Shown: piece by piece, positions 24,554-33,504 of the stretch
How the letters are laid out: every line of letters begins with the position of its first letter
How positions within the stretch are numbered: the first letter of the stretch is position 1
Assembly (NCBI RefSeq): GCF_001461695.1
Contig: NZ_AUTC01000149.1
Span: forward strand, 1-56,729
From: Sinorhizobium fredii USDA 205
GTDB lineage: Bacteria > Pseudomonadota > Alphaproteobacteria > Rhizobiales > Rhizobiaceae
Reading direction: 5' to 3'
Length of the DNA: 56,729 nt
Program-made: the position numbers and the translations under genes
Notes under the pieces: generated by a model
What the model was told of the DNA's origin: nothing
The model's database searches: none
The model's input: the letters and a program-made list of their open reading frames with translations, nothing else

Positions 24554-25605
24554 CCTTTCCGCAATTCGGCAATCAGATCGAGGATTGCCTTGCGCCTCTC
24601 CGGCGTTCCCGGATGGGTGGACAAGATGCTCGTTTCCGAGTGATCGTCGAGCTTCGTCTCCAACAGCTCGAAGAACCGGGCGATTGCGGCTGGATCGAGG
24701 CCCGCCTTCATCATCAGCTCGACGGAATGGCGATCCGCCTCTGCTTCCGCGGCGCGCGAATAGGAGAGCGCCAGCAGGCCGCCCCCTTCCACCAGGACAT
24801 CCTCGGCACCGGAGCCAATGTCGCCAGCGACCAGCATGATGAGTGCGGCAACCCCGGCGGCTCGATAGATCTGCCGCAGGCTGTGCTGGTGCTCGACATG
24901 GCCGATCTCATGCGCCAGCACGCCGACGATCATCTCGTCGTCATCGCCTGCAAGCTTCACGAGCTCGTCGGTCAGGATCAAGGTGCCGTCAGGCAGTGCG
25001 AAGGCGTTCGGGCCGATCGGTCCACCCTCGCGGAAATTGAGCGTATAGGCTCGCTCGCCTGCAGCGGAAACCCCAGCGATGCGCCGGAAGCCATCCAAAA
25101 TCTTGCCGCGCCGCACCTCATCGAGCTTCGATTCGTCAAGCAGGGTCCGGTCCATGGTTTCGAAGGTGCTCGCCGACATGATGCGGGGCACAATCGGCGG
25201 CGTGACGGCGACGGCGACTTCGACGAGCGCCGGCAGCGCGTAGCGGTAGATCAGCCCGCCTAACAGGATCGTTGCGGCAACGAAGGCGATCAGCCGTGGG
25301 TGGAACCGCTCCAACCGGTGGACGATCCCCGCCGCCGCCCGGCCTTTCTGCGCCAGGAACCGGTCTACCGCGTCGTTGTCATTGGTCTCGAAGAGAGACC
25401 CGTCCTGGAAGCTGATCCGGCGCGGGATACGGCCGACCCGAGACGAAATCTCGACCAAGGAGAAGCTGCCGCCGGCAAGCTCGGCGCCCGTCTCGTCTCG
25501 CACGATGAGGCGATCTCCGGCTTCCACAAGACTGCAAAGCACCGAGCGGCTTGATCCTGCGGGGTGCCACTCGCCGACGGCAATGGCCGGATGATCAGAA
25601 GCCAA
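24550..25605 (-). CDS. M48 family membrane metallopeptidase
   Basis: The 351-residue protein has a membrane helix (LIAFVAATILLGGLIYRYALPALV, about residues 105-127) and a periplasmic-type M48 catalytic domain. The zinc motif is HEIGHVEHQH, and the third ligand is in the EAEADRHSVELM helix. It resembles HtpX/BepA-type quality-control proteases. The start is uncertain: the TTG at 25605 overlaps the DUF898 gene end by 11 bp, and no ATG precedes the conserved part without deep overlap. It is co-directional and coupled with the DUF898 gene. Confidence 0.85.
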   Translation of the reverse strand: MASDHPAIAVGEWHPAGSSRSVLCSLVEAGDRLIVRDETGAELAGGSFSLVEISSRVGRIPRRISFQDGSLFETNDNDAVDRFLAQKGRAAAGIVHRLERFHPRLIAFVAATILLGGLIYRYALPALVEVAVAVTPPIVPRIMSASTFETMDRTLLDESKLDEVRRGKILDGFRRIAGVSAAGERAYTLNFREGGPIGPNAFALPDGTLILTDELVKLAGDDDEMIVGVLAHEIGHVEHQHSLRQIYRAAGVAALIMLVAGDIGSGAEDVLVEGGGLLALSYSRAAEAEADRHSVELMMKAGLDPAAIARFFELLETKLDDHSETSILSTHPGTPERRKAILDLIAELRKG

Positions 25606-26713
25606 AGTCGAAGCCTTCGATATCCATGAATTCGGCACCGACCGCCGAACCTTCCTGGGCGATCGCCGCGAAGATTTCGCCGACATTTCCGTCGAAGCGG
25701 ACGCCGGTATGTTCATTGACGTAGCGCGCCATCCGGACGGCGGCCCAGGGCCGCATCAAACCCAGTGTAACAAGCGTCACGAGGACGTTTGAGATGGCAA
25801 TCCAAGTGTAGCGCAGGCGCGAGAGATCGCTCAAGAGCCTATGCTTGCCGTCGAACGTGGCGGCCGACCAGGCGACGTTGCGCACTCCGGCGCGGTAGAC
25901 AAGCGCGGCCGCTCCAAAGATCGCGAAAAACAGGATGTAACCGAGCACTATCAGCACGCCGAGCGACATCTGCATCTCGGCTGAAAGCAGATCGGGACCC
26001 TCGATCGCCGTCGCAAAGACCGCAAAGTTGAGGAAGGCGAAGAAGCCGACGATCAGCAGCCCGAGAATGATGATCGCCGCCGAGATCGCCCAGGACTTGT
26101 AGATCGTGCCGATGGAGGGATCGGTCGAAAAGGCCTTCTGCCCGTAGCGCAGGTTGTTGCCGATATAGCGATAGGTCCAGCGGCTGGCGAGCGGCGCCAG
26201 GATACCGAGCGTCAGCGCCGCGATGACCGGCCCGACGATGAAAGCGAGAAACGCACCGCCGGCGCGACCGACGAAATCGAAACGGACATTGCGGTAGCTG
26301 GTCACCCGTGCGCTGAAGCGCAGGCCGCGGGCGACAAGCCAGGGAACGAAGCAGAGAAACAGCAGAAGCAGCGCAATGCCGGCGAGCGGCACGAAGGTCA
26401 GCAGGATGTTGTAAATGATCAGATAGGCGAAGACGATGAGACGGCCGATCAAAATCTGGCCACCCCTGGCGTGATACTCGAAGCCGCGGCCAAGCAGCAC
26501 GGTGTTGCCGTAGAAATAGCGGTTGCGGCGAACCTTGGCCCAGGCCGAATAGATGCCGAGCGTGACGATCGTCAGCAGCACATTGACGATCCAGATCCCG
26601 AAATACTCTTTGCCGCTGCCGGTGAAGGAGAGGCGTTGAAAATCCCCCTGAGCGGCGCGCCCGAAACTGCCCTGCCCGACCCTCTGTGCCGACAACGGCT
26701 CAGCCAAAACCAT
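25595..26713 (-). CDS. DUF898 (YjgN-like) membrane protein
   Basis: The 372-residue protein has the DUF898 signature FTGSGKEYFGIWIVNVLLTIVTLGIYSAWAKVRRNRYFYGNT and a second copy near the end (LVTLVTLGLMRPWAAVRMARYV). Seven or so hydrophobic helices lie between. These inner-membrane proteins have no established function. The ATG follows GAGGGGATGG. Its stop overlaps the M48 protease start, a pairing seen in other proteobacteria, so the two probably act in the same envelope process. Confidence 0.88.
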   Translation of the reverse strand: MVLAEPLSAQRVGQGSFGRAAQGDFQRLSFTGSGKEYFGIWIVNVLLTIVTLGIYSAWAKVRRNRYFYGNTVLLGRGFEYHARGGQILIGRLIVFAYLIIYNILLTFVPLAGIALLLLFLCFVPWLVARGLRFSARVTSYRNVRFDFVGRAGGAFLAFIVGPVIAALTLGILAPLASRWTYRYIGNNLRYGQKAFSTDPSIGTIYKSWAISAAIIILGLLIVGFFAFLNFAVFATAIEGPDLLSAEMQMSLGVLIVLGYILFFAIFGAAALVYRAGVRNVAWSAATFDGKHRLLSDLSRLRYTWIAISNVLVTLVTLGLMRPWAAVRMARYVNEHTGVRFDGNVGEIFAAIAQEGSAVGAEFMDIEGFDFGF

Positions 26714-26852
26714 GATCCATCCCCTCGAACAAAAACCGACGCCGACCGCGTCATCCCTGTAGCGGTCGGCAGCACCCAACTCAACGCATGCGCGAATCGC
26801 TCGATCGCGCCCGTCAACCCCGACGTTAGTTGCAGCGCTGCGCAGAATGCAA

Positions 26853-26879
26853 CAAAAAAGAGCCTCCCGAAGGAGGCTC
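26853..26879 (-). terminator. Rho-independent terminator of mmsA
   Basis: A GAGCCTCC-TTCG-GGAGGCTC stem-loop is followed in the minus transcript by six T residues. It lies 25 bp after the mmsA stop. Confidence 0.92.
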
Positions 26880-26903
26880 GAATAGGGGAGGATCTTCTCT
26901 TCT

Positions 26904-28400
26904 TTAGCGCATCGTCGGGATCGAGAACTCCGCGCCATCCTTGATGCCCGAGGGCCAACGCTCGGTGATGGTCTTGGTCCGGGTCCAGAACTTGATCGAG
27001 TCCGGTCCGTGCTGGTTGAGATCGCCGAAGGACGAGGACTTCCAGCCGCCGAAGGAGTGGTAGGCGAGCGGAACCGGGATCGGAACGTTGACGCCGACCA
27101 TGCCGATGTTGATGCGTGAGGCGAAGTCGCGTGCCGCGTCGCCGTCGCGGGTATAGATCGCGACGCCGTTGCCGTATTCGTGCTTCATCGGCAGCGACAG
27201 GGCATCCTCGTAGTTCTTGGCGCGCACGACCGAGAGAACCGGTCCGAAGATCTCGGTCTTGTAGATGTCCATGTCGGGCGTCACGTGGTCGAATAGGCAG
27301 CCGCCGATGAAATGGCCATCCTCATAGCCTTGCAGCTTGAAGTCGCGGCCGTCGACGACGAGCTTCGCACCCTGCTCGATGCCGCTGTCGATCAGGCTCC
27401 TGATGCGCTGCTCGGCTTCCTTGGTGACGACCGGGCCCATGTCGGCCTTTTCGTCCGTATAGGGACCGATGCGCAGGCTTTCGACCATCGGCGTCAGCTT
27501 GTCGATGAGACGGTTGGCGGTTTCCTCGCCGACCGGAACGGCGACGGAGATCGCCATGCAGCGCTCGCCGGCAGAGCCGTAGCCGGCGCCGATCAGGGCG
27601 TTGGCGGCCTGGTCGAGATCGGCATCGGGCATGATGATCATGTGGTTCTTGGCGCCGCCGAAGCACTGGGCGCGCTTGCCGTTCATCGCCGCGGTGCCAT
27701 AGACATAGCGGGCGATCGGGGTCGAGCCGACGAAGGAGACGGCGGCGATATCGGGATGCGTCAGGATCGCGTCGACGGCACCCTTGTCGCCGTTGACGAC
27801 GTTCAAGACGCCCGCCGGCAGGCCGGCCTCGATCATCAGTTCGGCGAGGCGGACCGGAACGGATGGATCGCGCTCGGACGGCTTTAGGATGAAGGCGTTG
27901 CCGCAGGCGATTGCCGGGGCAAACATCCACATCGGGATCATCCCCGGGAAGTTGAACGGGGTGATGCCGGCGCCGACACCGACCGGCTGGCGGATCGAGT
28001 ACATGTCGATGCCGGGGCCGGCACCCTCGGTGAACTCGCTCTTCTGCAGGTGCGGAATGCCGATGACGAATTCGCAGACTTCGAGGCCGCGGACGATATC
28101 GCCCTTCGCATCGTCGATGGTCTTGCCGTGCTCGCGGGACAGCGTCTCGGCCAGTTCGTTCATGTTCTCGTTCAGCAGCTGGACGAACTTGATGAAGACG
28201 CGGGCGCGGCGCTGCGGGTTGGTGGCGGCCCACTTGACCTGTGCTGCCTTGGCGCTCTCGACGGCGGCCGCAAGTTCCGCTTCGCTGGCGAGCGCCACGG
28301 TGCCCTGAACTTCGCCCGTTGCCGGGTTGAAGATGTTGCTGACGCGGCCGCTCGTGCCGGCGACCCGCTTGCCGTCGATGAAATGTCCGACTTCATACAT
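26904..28400 (-). CDS. mmsA: CoA-acylating methylmalonate-semialdehyde dehydrogenase
   Basis: The 498-residue protein matches MmsA/IolA: MYEVGHFIDGKRVAGTSGR at the start, the NFPGMIPMWMFAPAIACGN segment, and a catalytic Cys within AGERCMAISVAV (about residue 284). It converts (methyl)malonate semialdehyde, NAD and CoA to propionyl- or acetyl-CoA, serving valine, myo-inositol or beta-alanine breakdown. It is a single gene ended by a strong terminator and divergent from a LysR gene likely to control it. Confidence 0.94.
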   Translation of the reverse strand: MYEVGHFIDGKRVAGTSGRVSNIFNPATGEVQGTVALASEAELAAAVESAKAAQVKWAATNPQRRARVFIKFVQLLNENMNELAETLSREHGKTIDDAKGDIVRGLEVCEFVIGIPHLQKSEFTEGAGPGIDMYSIRQPVGVGAGITPFNFPGMIPMWMFAPAIACGNAFILKPSERDPSVPVRLAELMIEAGLPAGVLNVVNGDKGAVDAILTHPDIAAVSFVGSTPIARYVYGTAAMNGKRAQCFGGAKNHMIIMPDADLDQAANALIGAGYGSAGERCMAISVAVPVGEETANRLIDKLTPMVESLRIGPYTDEKADMGPVVTKEAEQRIRSLIDSGIEQGAKLVVDGRDFKLQGYEDGHFIGGCLFDHVTPDMDIYKTEIFGPVLSVVRAKNYEDALSLPMKHEYGNGVAIYTRDGDAARDFASRINIGMVGVNVPIPVPLAYHSFGGWKSSSFGDLNQHGPDSIKFWTRTKTITERWPSGIKDGAEFSIPTMR

Positions 28401-28529
28401 GGGTGTTCCTCCTGGTCTGATCTTGGCTGGTCTTGATCTTGGGCGCATGATCGCACTACGATTTCAACAAATCAATTTCCGATATTCAGCAACCGTTGTG
28501 CAAAAATTAAAGCCCATTGGAGCGGTTAT

Positions 28530-29411
28530 ATGGACTGGGACGACGTCAGGGTGTTTCTCGCAGTGGCGCGGACGGGCCAGATCCTCGCCGCCTCGAAGAG
28601 GCTCGGCATCAATCACGCCACCCTCAGCCGGCGCGTCACCGCGCTCGAGGAGACGCTGAAGACGCGCCTTCTGGTCAGGCGCCCAAACGGCTGCGAACTG
28701 ACGGCCGAGGGCGAAATCTTCCTTTCCGCCGCCGAGCGCATGGAAACCGAAATGCTCGCCGCCCAATCGCAGATCGGGCGGATCGACACGGCAATCGCCG
28801 GGACGGTGCGCATCGGCGCCCCGGACGGCTTCGGCGTCTCCTTCCTGGCGCCGCGGCTCGGGCGGCTGACGGCGCGCCATCCGGAGCTCAAGCTGCAGCT
28901 CGTTCCGGTGCCGCGCTCCTTCTCGCTGTCGCAGCGCGAGGCCGACATCGCCATCACCATCGAGCGGCCCGAACAGGGGCGGCTCGTTTCGTCCAAGCTC
29001 ACCGACTATACACTCGGGCTCTACGCATCGGCGGATTATCTTGTCCGCTACGGCACGCCGCGGACGATTGACGAGCTCAAGAACCACCGCCGGATCGGCT
29101 ATGTGGAGGACCTGATCTTCACGCCCTCGCTCAATTTCTCGGCCGAGATCATGCGCAGCTGGGACGCTTCCTTCGAGATCTCCAGCGCCACCGGCCAGAC
29201 CGAGGCGGTCCGCTCCAGCGCCGGCATCGGCATCCTGCACAACTACATCGCCCGGCACTATCCGGAGCTGACGCGGCTCCTGCCCGAGACGACGATCCGG
29301 CGCGCCTACTGGACGACCTATCACGAGAGCGCCCGCGAACTGGTGCGCGTGCGCACGGTCGTCTCATTCCTGCAGGAACTGGTGACGGCGGAGCATCAGA
29401 TATTCGTCTGA
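28530..29411 (+). CDS. LysR family transcriptional regulator
   Basis: The 293-residue protein has an N-terminal helix-turn-helix (VRVFLAVARTGQILAASKRLGINHATLSRRVTALEE, residues 5-41) and a periplasmic-binding-like effector domain. It starts after TTGGAG. It is divergent from mmsA across 129 bp and is probably its regulator. It is the last gene before the tRNA fragment and the element boundary. The effector is unknown; a mmsA pathway metabolite is an inference. Confidence 0.9.
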   Translation: MDWDDVRVFLAVARTGQILAASKRLGINHATLSRRVTALEETLKTRLLVRRPNGCELTAEGEIFLSAAERMETEMLAAQSQIGRIDTAIAGTVRIGAPDGFGVSFLAPRLGRLTARHPELKLQLVPVPRSFSLSQREADIAITIERPEQGRLVSSKLTDYTLGLYASADYLVRYGTPRTIDELKNHRRIGYVEDLIFTPSLNFSAEIMRSWDASFEISSATGQTEAVRSSAGIGILHNYIARHYPELTRLLPETTIRRAYWTTYHESARELVRVRTVVSFLQELVTAEHQIFV

Positions 29412-29430
29412 GAATTGGTGGGAAGAAAAT

Positions 29431-29475
29431 GGTACGGTTGGTGGGGATCGAACCTACGACCTCAGGTGCCACAAT
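29431..29475 (-). other. 3' half of a tRNA gene (probable tRNA-His), element attachment site
   Basis: The minus strand reads through an anticodon-loop-like TTGTGGC (GTG anticodon), a 3' stem ACCTG, variable AGGTC, T-arm GTAGG-TTCGATC-CCCAC, acceptor CAACCGT, A73 and CCA. No D-arm or 5' stem precedes it, so the gene is truncated here. One T-stem pair is A:C. An A73 tRNA-His fits what is known of alphaproteobacteria. This is the expected duplicate left behind when an element inserts in a tRNA 3' end. Confidence 0.65.
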
Positions 29476-29661
29476 GAAGAGGTCTCAGATTCGACCCCTT
29501 CCTACCCCTCCGCCAAACCAGTTGACAACCGTCGAAAATGCTTGGAATCATTTTCGTAACCTCTTGGATTTGCTAGGCATTGTCAACAATTAGTCCGCAG
29601 AACATGAGGGAGTTCTAATGAGTAACACCTCGTCATTTCATTCCTTGTCCACAAAGTTTGA

Positions 29662-29710
29662 ACGGTATGGTGACGGTATGGCGGGTAGGAGACGGTATGG
29701 CGACGGTACG
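29662..29710. repeat. short repeats ACGGTATGG at integrase start
   Basis: Three exact copies (29662, 29673, 29692) plus ACGGTACG at 29703 cluster around the integrase start codon and 190 bp from the crossover region. They may be arm-type sites for the integrase or sites for its autoregulation (inference). Confidence 0.5.
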
Positions 29711-31217
29711 AGTAGTAATCGGCGACAAGCATGTAAAAGAAGCACTAGCAATCGCGGAATCCAAAGAGACCCCGCCTGGCGGGGTCCACATTTACAGTGA
29801 CATTGAGGCGAGAGGCCTCCGCCTAGTGGTGCAGAAGGGGCGAGCAGCCTGGGTGGTGAAGTACAAAGACTGGTCGAAGGTCATCGGCTTTATCTACCCT
29901 AAGGATCAGCGACCGATTACCGCCGCGGGGACGGCGCGTGCGATGGTTCCGTTCGTAAAGGGCATTCTTGACGACAACCCCAAGCAGCTTGAGCCATGGC
30001 TCGTGGCTCGGCACAACGGCTTGGACAACAAGAAGGCTCTCGAGAACATGCGACCCGTCGTGACGACGTGGACGTTGCAGCAGTGCGCCGATTCCATGAT
30101 TGAAGCGCGGACGAAGGCCACCGCACAGTCGCCCCTTCGCAAGGCGTCGGTCGACGAGATCAAGCGGACGATGTCTCGTCCGGAGATGAAGGATTTGGTC
30201 GAAACGGCTGCCGTTCTTCTGAAGCGCGGTGAAGTCGAAAAGGTGCGCGACAAGATCGAAGCATCCAGCGGCATCAGCGCCGCGAAGAAGTGCGTGTCGA
30301 ACATCAGGTCGATCTTGAACTACTGCTGCGAATATAAAAGCGGCGACAGCGGCTTGGACCATAAGGACATGTGGTGGGAGCTGTTGAAGACGGATTCCAA
30401 GATCATCGCCAGGACGCGCACGCCATCGATCGTCGACATCGTGAAGACGCTCCAGCTCGCCGCGTACTATCTTGATCACCCCCTGCCCGGCCGTGTTGAT
30501 GGCAAGCACGGCGTCCGCGACAACGTATATGCGGCGATGTGGTGGCTGATCCTGACCTCGCAGCGCACGAGTGCCGGACTGGCGCTGCAGAAGGTCGACT
30601 TCTATCCAGATCCACGCGACGACGGCTTCTACCTGGCTGCGTGGGATGAGGAAGCGATGAAAGGAAAGAAGACCCACGTGCTCCCGATCCCTTTGCGAGT
30701 CGTCCAGCACATGCTCCCGCTGATTGAAGCCGCGCAGGATCATGGCTCGAAGTGGGCGTTCCCGTCAGAGCGCGGTTCTGAAGACCACGACATCTGCATC
30801 TCGCGTACTGCGGTTCGGCAGTTCATCGTCCGGCTTCAAGGGCGCGATCCTCTCATGAAAGGCAAGGAAGCCGCCAGGGATCTGCTCGCCGAAGCCGGAG
30901 TGCTGCACTGGACACCCCATGATCTCCGCCGTTCGATCACCGCCGTCATGGACGACAACGGTATCCCGGGTGGTGCCTCGGCCGTCCTCGCTCACGAAAT
31001 CAAGCTGTCGGAACATCTCGGCGAAGACGCGCTCACGGAAGCGCAGCGCGAAGAGTGGGCCGCGAACCGCATGGCGAAGATCACGAAGCTTGCCTATGGC
31101 GGCGGCACATTCTTGAAACTGAAAAAGACCGCAATGACAGTATGGACGAACGCGGTGCTGGATGCGTGGGAAGCCATTCAGGTGCCGAGAGAGCAGTTTC
31201 TCGAAGCGGCCGAGTGA
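29697..31217 (+). CDS. tyrosine recombinase / integrase
   Basis: The 506-residue protein has tyrosine-recombinase features in its second half: Arg I in LILTSQRTSAGLAL, a lysine region MKGKKTHVLPIPL, and the HxxR box WTPHDLRRSI. Then come LAHE and a Tyr in KLAYGGG as candidate nucleophile. The N-terminal part (SDIEARGLRLVVQKGRAAWVVKY) resembles the arm-binding domain of P4-type integrases. The ATG at 29697 follows TAGGAG; the TTG at 29658 is less likely. It catalyses integration at the tRNA site 220 bp away. It ends at a strong terminator. Confidence 0.9.
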   Translation: MATVRVVIGDKHVKEALAIAESKETPPGGVHIYSDIEARGLRLVVQKGRAAWVVKYKDWSKVIGFIYPKDQRPITAAGTARAMVPFVKGILDDNPKQLEPWLVARHNGLDNKKALENMRPVVTTWTLQQCADSMIEARTKATAQSPLRKASVDEIKRTMSRPEMKDLVETAAVLLKRGEVEKVRDKIEASSGISAAKKCVSNIRSILNYCCEYKSGDSGLDHKDMWWELLKTDSKIIARTRTPSIVDIVKTLQLAAYYLDHPLPGRVDGKHGVRDNVYAAMWWLILTSQRTSAGLALQKVDFYPDPRDDGFYLAAWDEEAMKGKKTHVLPIPLRVVQHMLPLIEAAQDHGSKWAFPSERGSEDHDICISRTAVRQFIVRLQGRDPLMKGKEAARDLLAEAGVLHWTPHDLRRSITAVMDDNGIPGGASAVLAHEIKLSEHLGEDALTEAQREEWAANRMAKITKLAYGGGTFLKLKKTAMTVWTNAVLDAWEAIQVPREQFLEAAE

Positions 31218-31229
31218 TCCCTGCCCTAT

Positions 31230-31266
31230 CCCAGTGCCCGACGGATTCATTTCATCGGGCACTGGG
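31230..31266. terminator. bidirectional terminator between integrase and zinc-finger operon
   Basis: A perfect 12-bp stem CCCAGTGCCCGA/TCGGGCACTGGG with a 13-nt loop lies between two convergent transcription units. It should insulate the integrase from the long leftward operon. Confidence 0.85.
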
Positions 31267-31275
31267 TGTCAGTTT

Positions 31276-31896
31276 TCAGTGGCGCGTCCCATCGTCCTGC
31301 GCCGCTGCAATCAGCCGAGCGAACTCTACACCCTTCTCGTCGTCGTTTTCATCGCCGTCGAGATTCAGTCCATACCCCGCCTCGATAGCCGAAGACATAA
31401 GGGACGCTCGCGACATCTGCAGGATCTCCTGGACATCGTGCATGTCGGCCTCGCCGCGTGACCACATTCGCACCAGCTCATCCTTCATGGCTGCCGGATC
31501 GTCGTAGCCATTCGGCAGCACACTGGCTCCTGCATGCCGCGCCCATGGATCGCGGATTCGCCCGTCATCTGGATGCCGTTCGCCGACTAGGTGTTCGTGA
31601 TCGCGGCACAGCGTGAGCGCATACCGCTTTCCGAGCCGCAGACATCCTCCGCGACCGCAGACTTCGCATGTCATACCGCTACGATGCCAAGCTATCTCCG
31701 ACAGCGCTGTCGTCGCGTTGACGGACTCGAGATCGTCGCTGCCAGTCGTCACATGTATCCGCATCCGACCGCATGCACGCCAAGCGCGATGAAATCGGAA
31801 ATTCCAGTGTTCCGGATACGCGGATCCGACGACGATCAGATTCAAAACGATTGTCGCCCATCCGTCGCCGATCTCGACCTTAATGCCGCGTGTCAT
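31276..31896 (-). CDS. CxxC-CxxH zinc-finger-like protein, last of the array
   Basis: This 206-residue protein has a putative zinc site C77-x2-C80-G...C97-x2-H100 (TCEVCGRGGCLRLG, LCRDH), followed by an acidic, helical tail. The first 60 residues are beta-rich (GWATIVLNLIVVGSAYPEHW). I chose MTRGIK because GGAAAGG is spaced 6 bp from it. It overlaps the preceding gene by 17 bp. No domain name is recognised; it shares its motif with five neighbours. Confidence 0.75.
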   Translation of the reverse strand: MTRGIKVEIGDGWATIVLNLIVVGSAYPEHWNFRFHRAWRACGRMRIHVTTGSDDLESVNATTALSEIAWHRSGMTCEVCGRGGCLRLGKRYALTLCRDHEHLVGERHPDDGRIRDPWARHAGASVLPNGYDDPAAMKDELVRMWSRGEADMHDVQEILQMSRASLMSSAIEAGYGLNLDGDENDDEKGVEFARLIAAAQDDGTRH

Positions 31897-32368
31897 CGTC
31901 ATCCTTTCCGGCCAGTTCCTGCATCATCTCCAAGCCGTTGCCGTAATCCTTCAAGAAATGTGCCATCTCCTCCTCCGCAGTTTCAAACATCGCCCCGACC
32001 GGATTCCCCGACCACTCGACCGCGTCAACGACATAGCCATGCTGCACGCACCGCACGCGCGCACTCTCACCGGCATCGATCAGGTTGCCCGGCCGACCGC
32101 AGCACTCACATGTCTGCAGGGACTTCTCACGAGCAGTTTCCCGGATCCGCATCTCAGAGCGAAAAGGATGCGGGAGCTTGCGATGGGGCGGCAGATAGTC
32201 GTCGAGTGGGATGTCGAATGAGTTGTATGTCGCCGACAGCTTGAGCGCGCCGTCGATGGTCTCCGCCTGCGTGATCTCGAAGCACCATTCGGCCGGCAGT
32301 TTGGAAGCCTCTTCGACGGTCTCGGCGAGGATGTCCTTCCATCCGTTTGCGACGGTAATTTCCGACAT
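31880..32368 (-). CDS. CxxC-CxxH zinc-finger-like protein
   Basis: A 162-residue protein with the array motif C87-E-C89-C90-G...C107-x2-H110 (TCECCGRPGNLIDAG, VRCVQH) and an acidic C-terminus (GKDDDDTRH). The N-terminal domain (GWKDILAETVEEASKLP) resembles the corresponding part of its neighbours only loosely. AAGGAG at good spacing makes the ATG certain. It is preceded by a 30-bp gap, one of the few non-overlapping joints of this gene chain. Confidence 0.75.
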   Translation of the reverse strand: MSEITVANGWKDILAETVEEASKLPAEWCFEITQAETIDGALKLSATYNSFDIPLDDYLPPHRKLPHPFRSEMRIRETAREKSLQTCECCGRPGNLIDAGESARVRCVQHGYVVDAVEWSGNPVGAMFETAEEEMAHFLKDYGNGLEMMQELAGKDDDDTRH

Positions 32369-32398
32369 TGTCCACTCCTTGGTCGGTTATTTCCGACA

Positions 32399-32740
32399 TC
32401 ACTCGTTGTCTCGGTCTGCGCGTTCGGCCTTCTGCTTGATCCGAATGCGCTCGTATTCTTCGTTGATCAGCCCGCGGATATATCCGTGGAGGAATTCAGC
32501 GTCAGACTCCGTCAGCGGCGACAGCGCATACGTCCGCCACTGGTCGATTTCATCGCGAACGTAGCCGTCGAGGTACTCTTCCTTGACGCATGCACCCTGG
32601 ACCGAATCGATGATTTGAAAGCCGAATTCGATCAGCAGCTCCTGCTCACGGCCGGAAAGCGACCATGTATCGTCGTCGACGCGGCGACCGATCTCGGTCG
32701 AGCGGATCGGCGACGGGAAGAACTCGCTATCGCTATCCAC
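32399..32740 (-). CDS. hypothetical acidic protein of the zinc-finger array
   Basis: The 113-residue protein lacks the cysteine motif. It is acidic and helical (SGREQELLIEFGFQIIDSV, EEYLDGYVRDEIDQWR). The GTG start has an excellent AAGGAG 6 bp upstream. Its first 109 bp overlap the 3' end of the preceding gene in another frame. That is unusual and could mean the preceding gene has a late frameshift. Confidence 0.65.
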   Translation of the reverse strand: MDSDSEFFPSPIRSTEIGRRVDDDTWSLSGREQELLIEFGFQIIDSVQGACVKEEYLDGYVRDEIDQWRTYALSPLTESDAEFLHGYIRGLINEEYERIRIKQKAERADRDNE

Positions 32741-33504
32741 GACAGGCTCCTTCGGTCGCGCCGAACGGGGTCCATGTCGCGCAGCAACTCAACGGATTCG
32801 GCTGGATATTCGGAGATCAGTGCTCTGCCTTTTTCGAGGACTTGCTCAATGCGTCCAGCGTCATCGTTCCACGTCCACGGATCCGCCCACTTGCCGTCGT
32901 CTTTCCGGAACTCGCCCATGATCGGCTCATGCTTGTCGCAGACCGTCTTCGCGTAGCCCGACAGACGCAGCCGTCCACTCTCTCCACAGATCTCGCACAT
33001 GCCGAGCGACCGCAGCCGCACCTCTTCCCGGAGCCGCTCGACCTCGGATCGGCAGCCGCGGGCCGCGTAGTCGCAGACAATGTGAACAACCAGGCAGCCG
33101 AATTTTTCCTTCGCGCCGTCGATGCGTGCGCGCCACGCCTCCGGATACGTCCTGACGCGATCAGCAGCGTGCTGCAACAGGCTGAGCCATCCGAGGTCCA
33201 GCCTGAAGGCGGCGTCCGACTGGATCACATCGCCGTTGTCGTCGCGTAGCTTCCCGAACGCAGTCTCCCGCGCATCAGACAGCGCCGCGACGATCCGACG
33301 GAAGGCCTCGAGTCCGGCCTGATCACGCAAATATGCCTGATCTTCAGCCGACAGCTCCGAGAGATAGCCGAACTCGCCGGCGATGTAGGCTTCCCACTCC
33401 GGATCGGCAAAATGCGTGTGCGCGGCAGCGTAGTGCTGCGCGACCTCGGTGATGCGATCGAGATACGCGCCCCGCAGCCAAGCTCTCCGTTGATCCGTCA
33501 TCAT
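32632..33504 (-). CDS. large CxxC-CxxH zinc-finger-like protein
   Basis: The 290-residue protein contains the family core: LGWLSLLQHAADRV, then GAKEKFGCLVVHIV, then C169-x2-C172-G...C188-x2-H191 (numbered from MTDQRR). An N-terminal helical extension of about 95 residues is absent from its neighbours. The last 36 residues are low-complexity Arg/Ser and coincide with the start of the next gene, so a frameshift near 32740 is plausible. It begins at an ATGATG overlapping the preceding stop. Confidence 0.7.
   Translation of the reverse strand: MMTDQRRAWLRGAYLDRITEVAQHYAAAHTHFADPEWEAYIAGEFGYLSELSAEDQAYLRDQAGLEAFRRIVAALSDARETAFGKLRDDNGDVIQSDAAFRLDLGWLSLLQHAADRVRTYPEAWRARIDGAKEKFGCLVVHIVCDYAARGCRSEVERLREEVRLRSLGMCEICGESGRLRLSGYAKTVCDKHEPIMGEFRKDDGKWADPWTWNDDAGRIEQVLEKGRALISEYPAESVELLRDMDPVRRDRRSLSWIAIASSSRRRSARPRSVAASTTIHGRFPAVSRSC

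Noticed and set aside
29526..29532. ACGGTTG on the minus strand, complementary to the tRNA acceptor strand, as the 5' end of a complete tRNA
   Set aside because: The resulting RNA would be about 100 nt long with no D-arm or 5' anticodon stem, so a truncated tRNA fits better.
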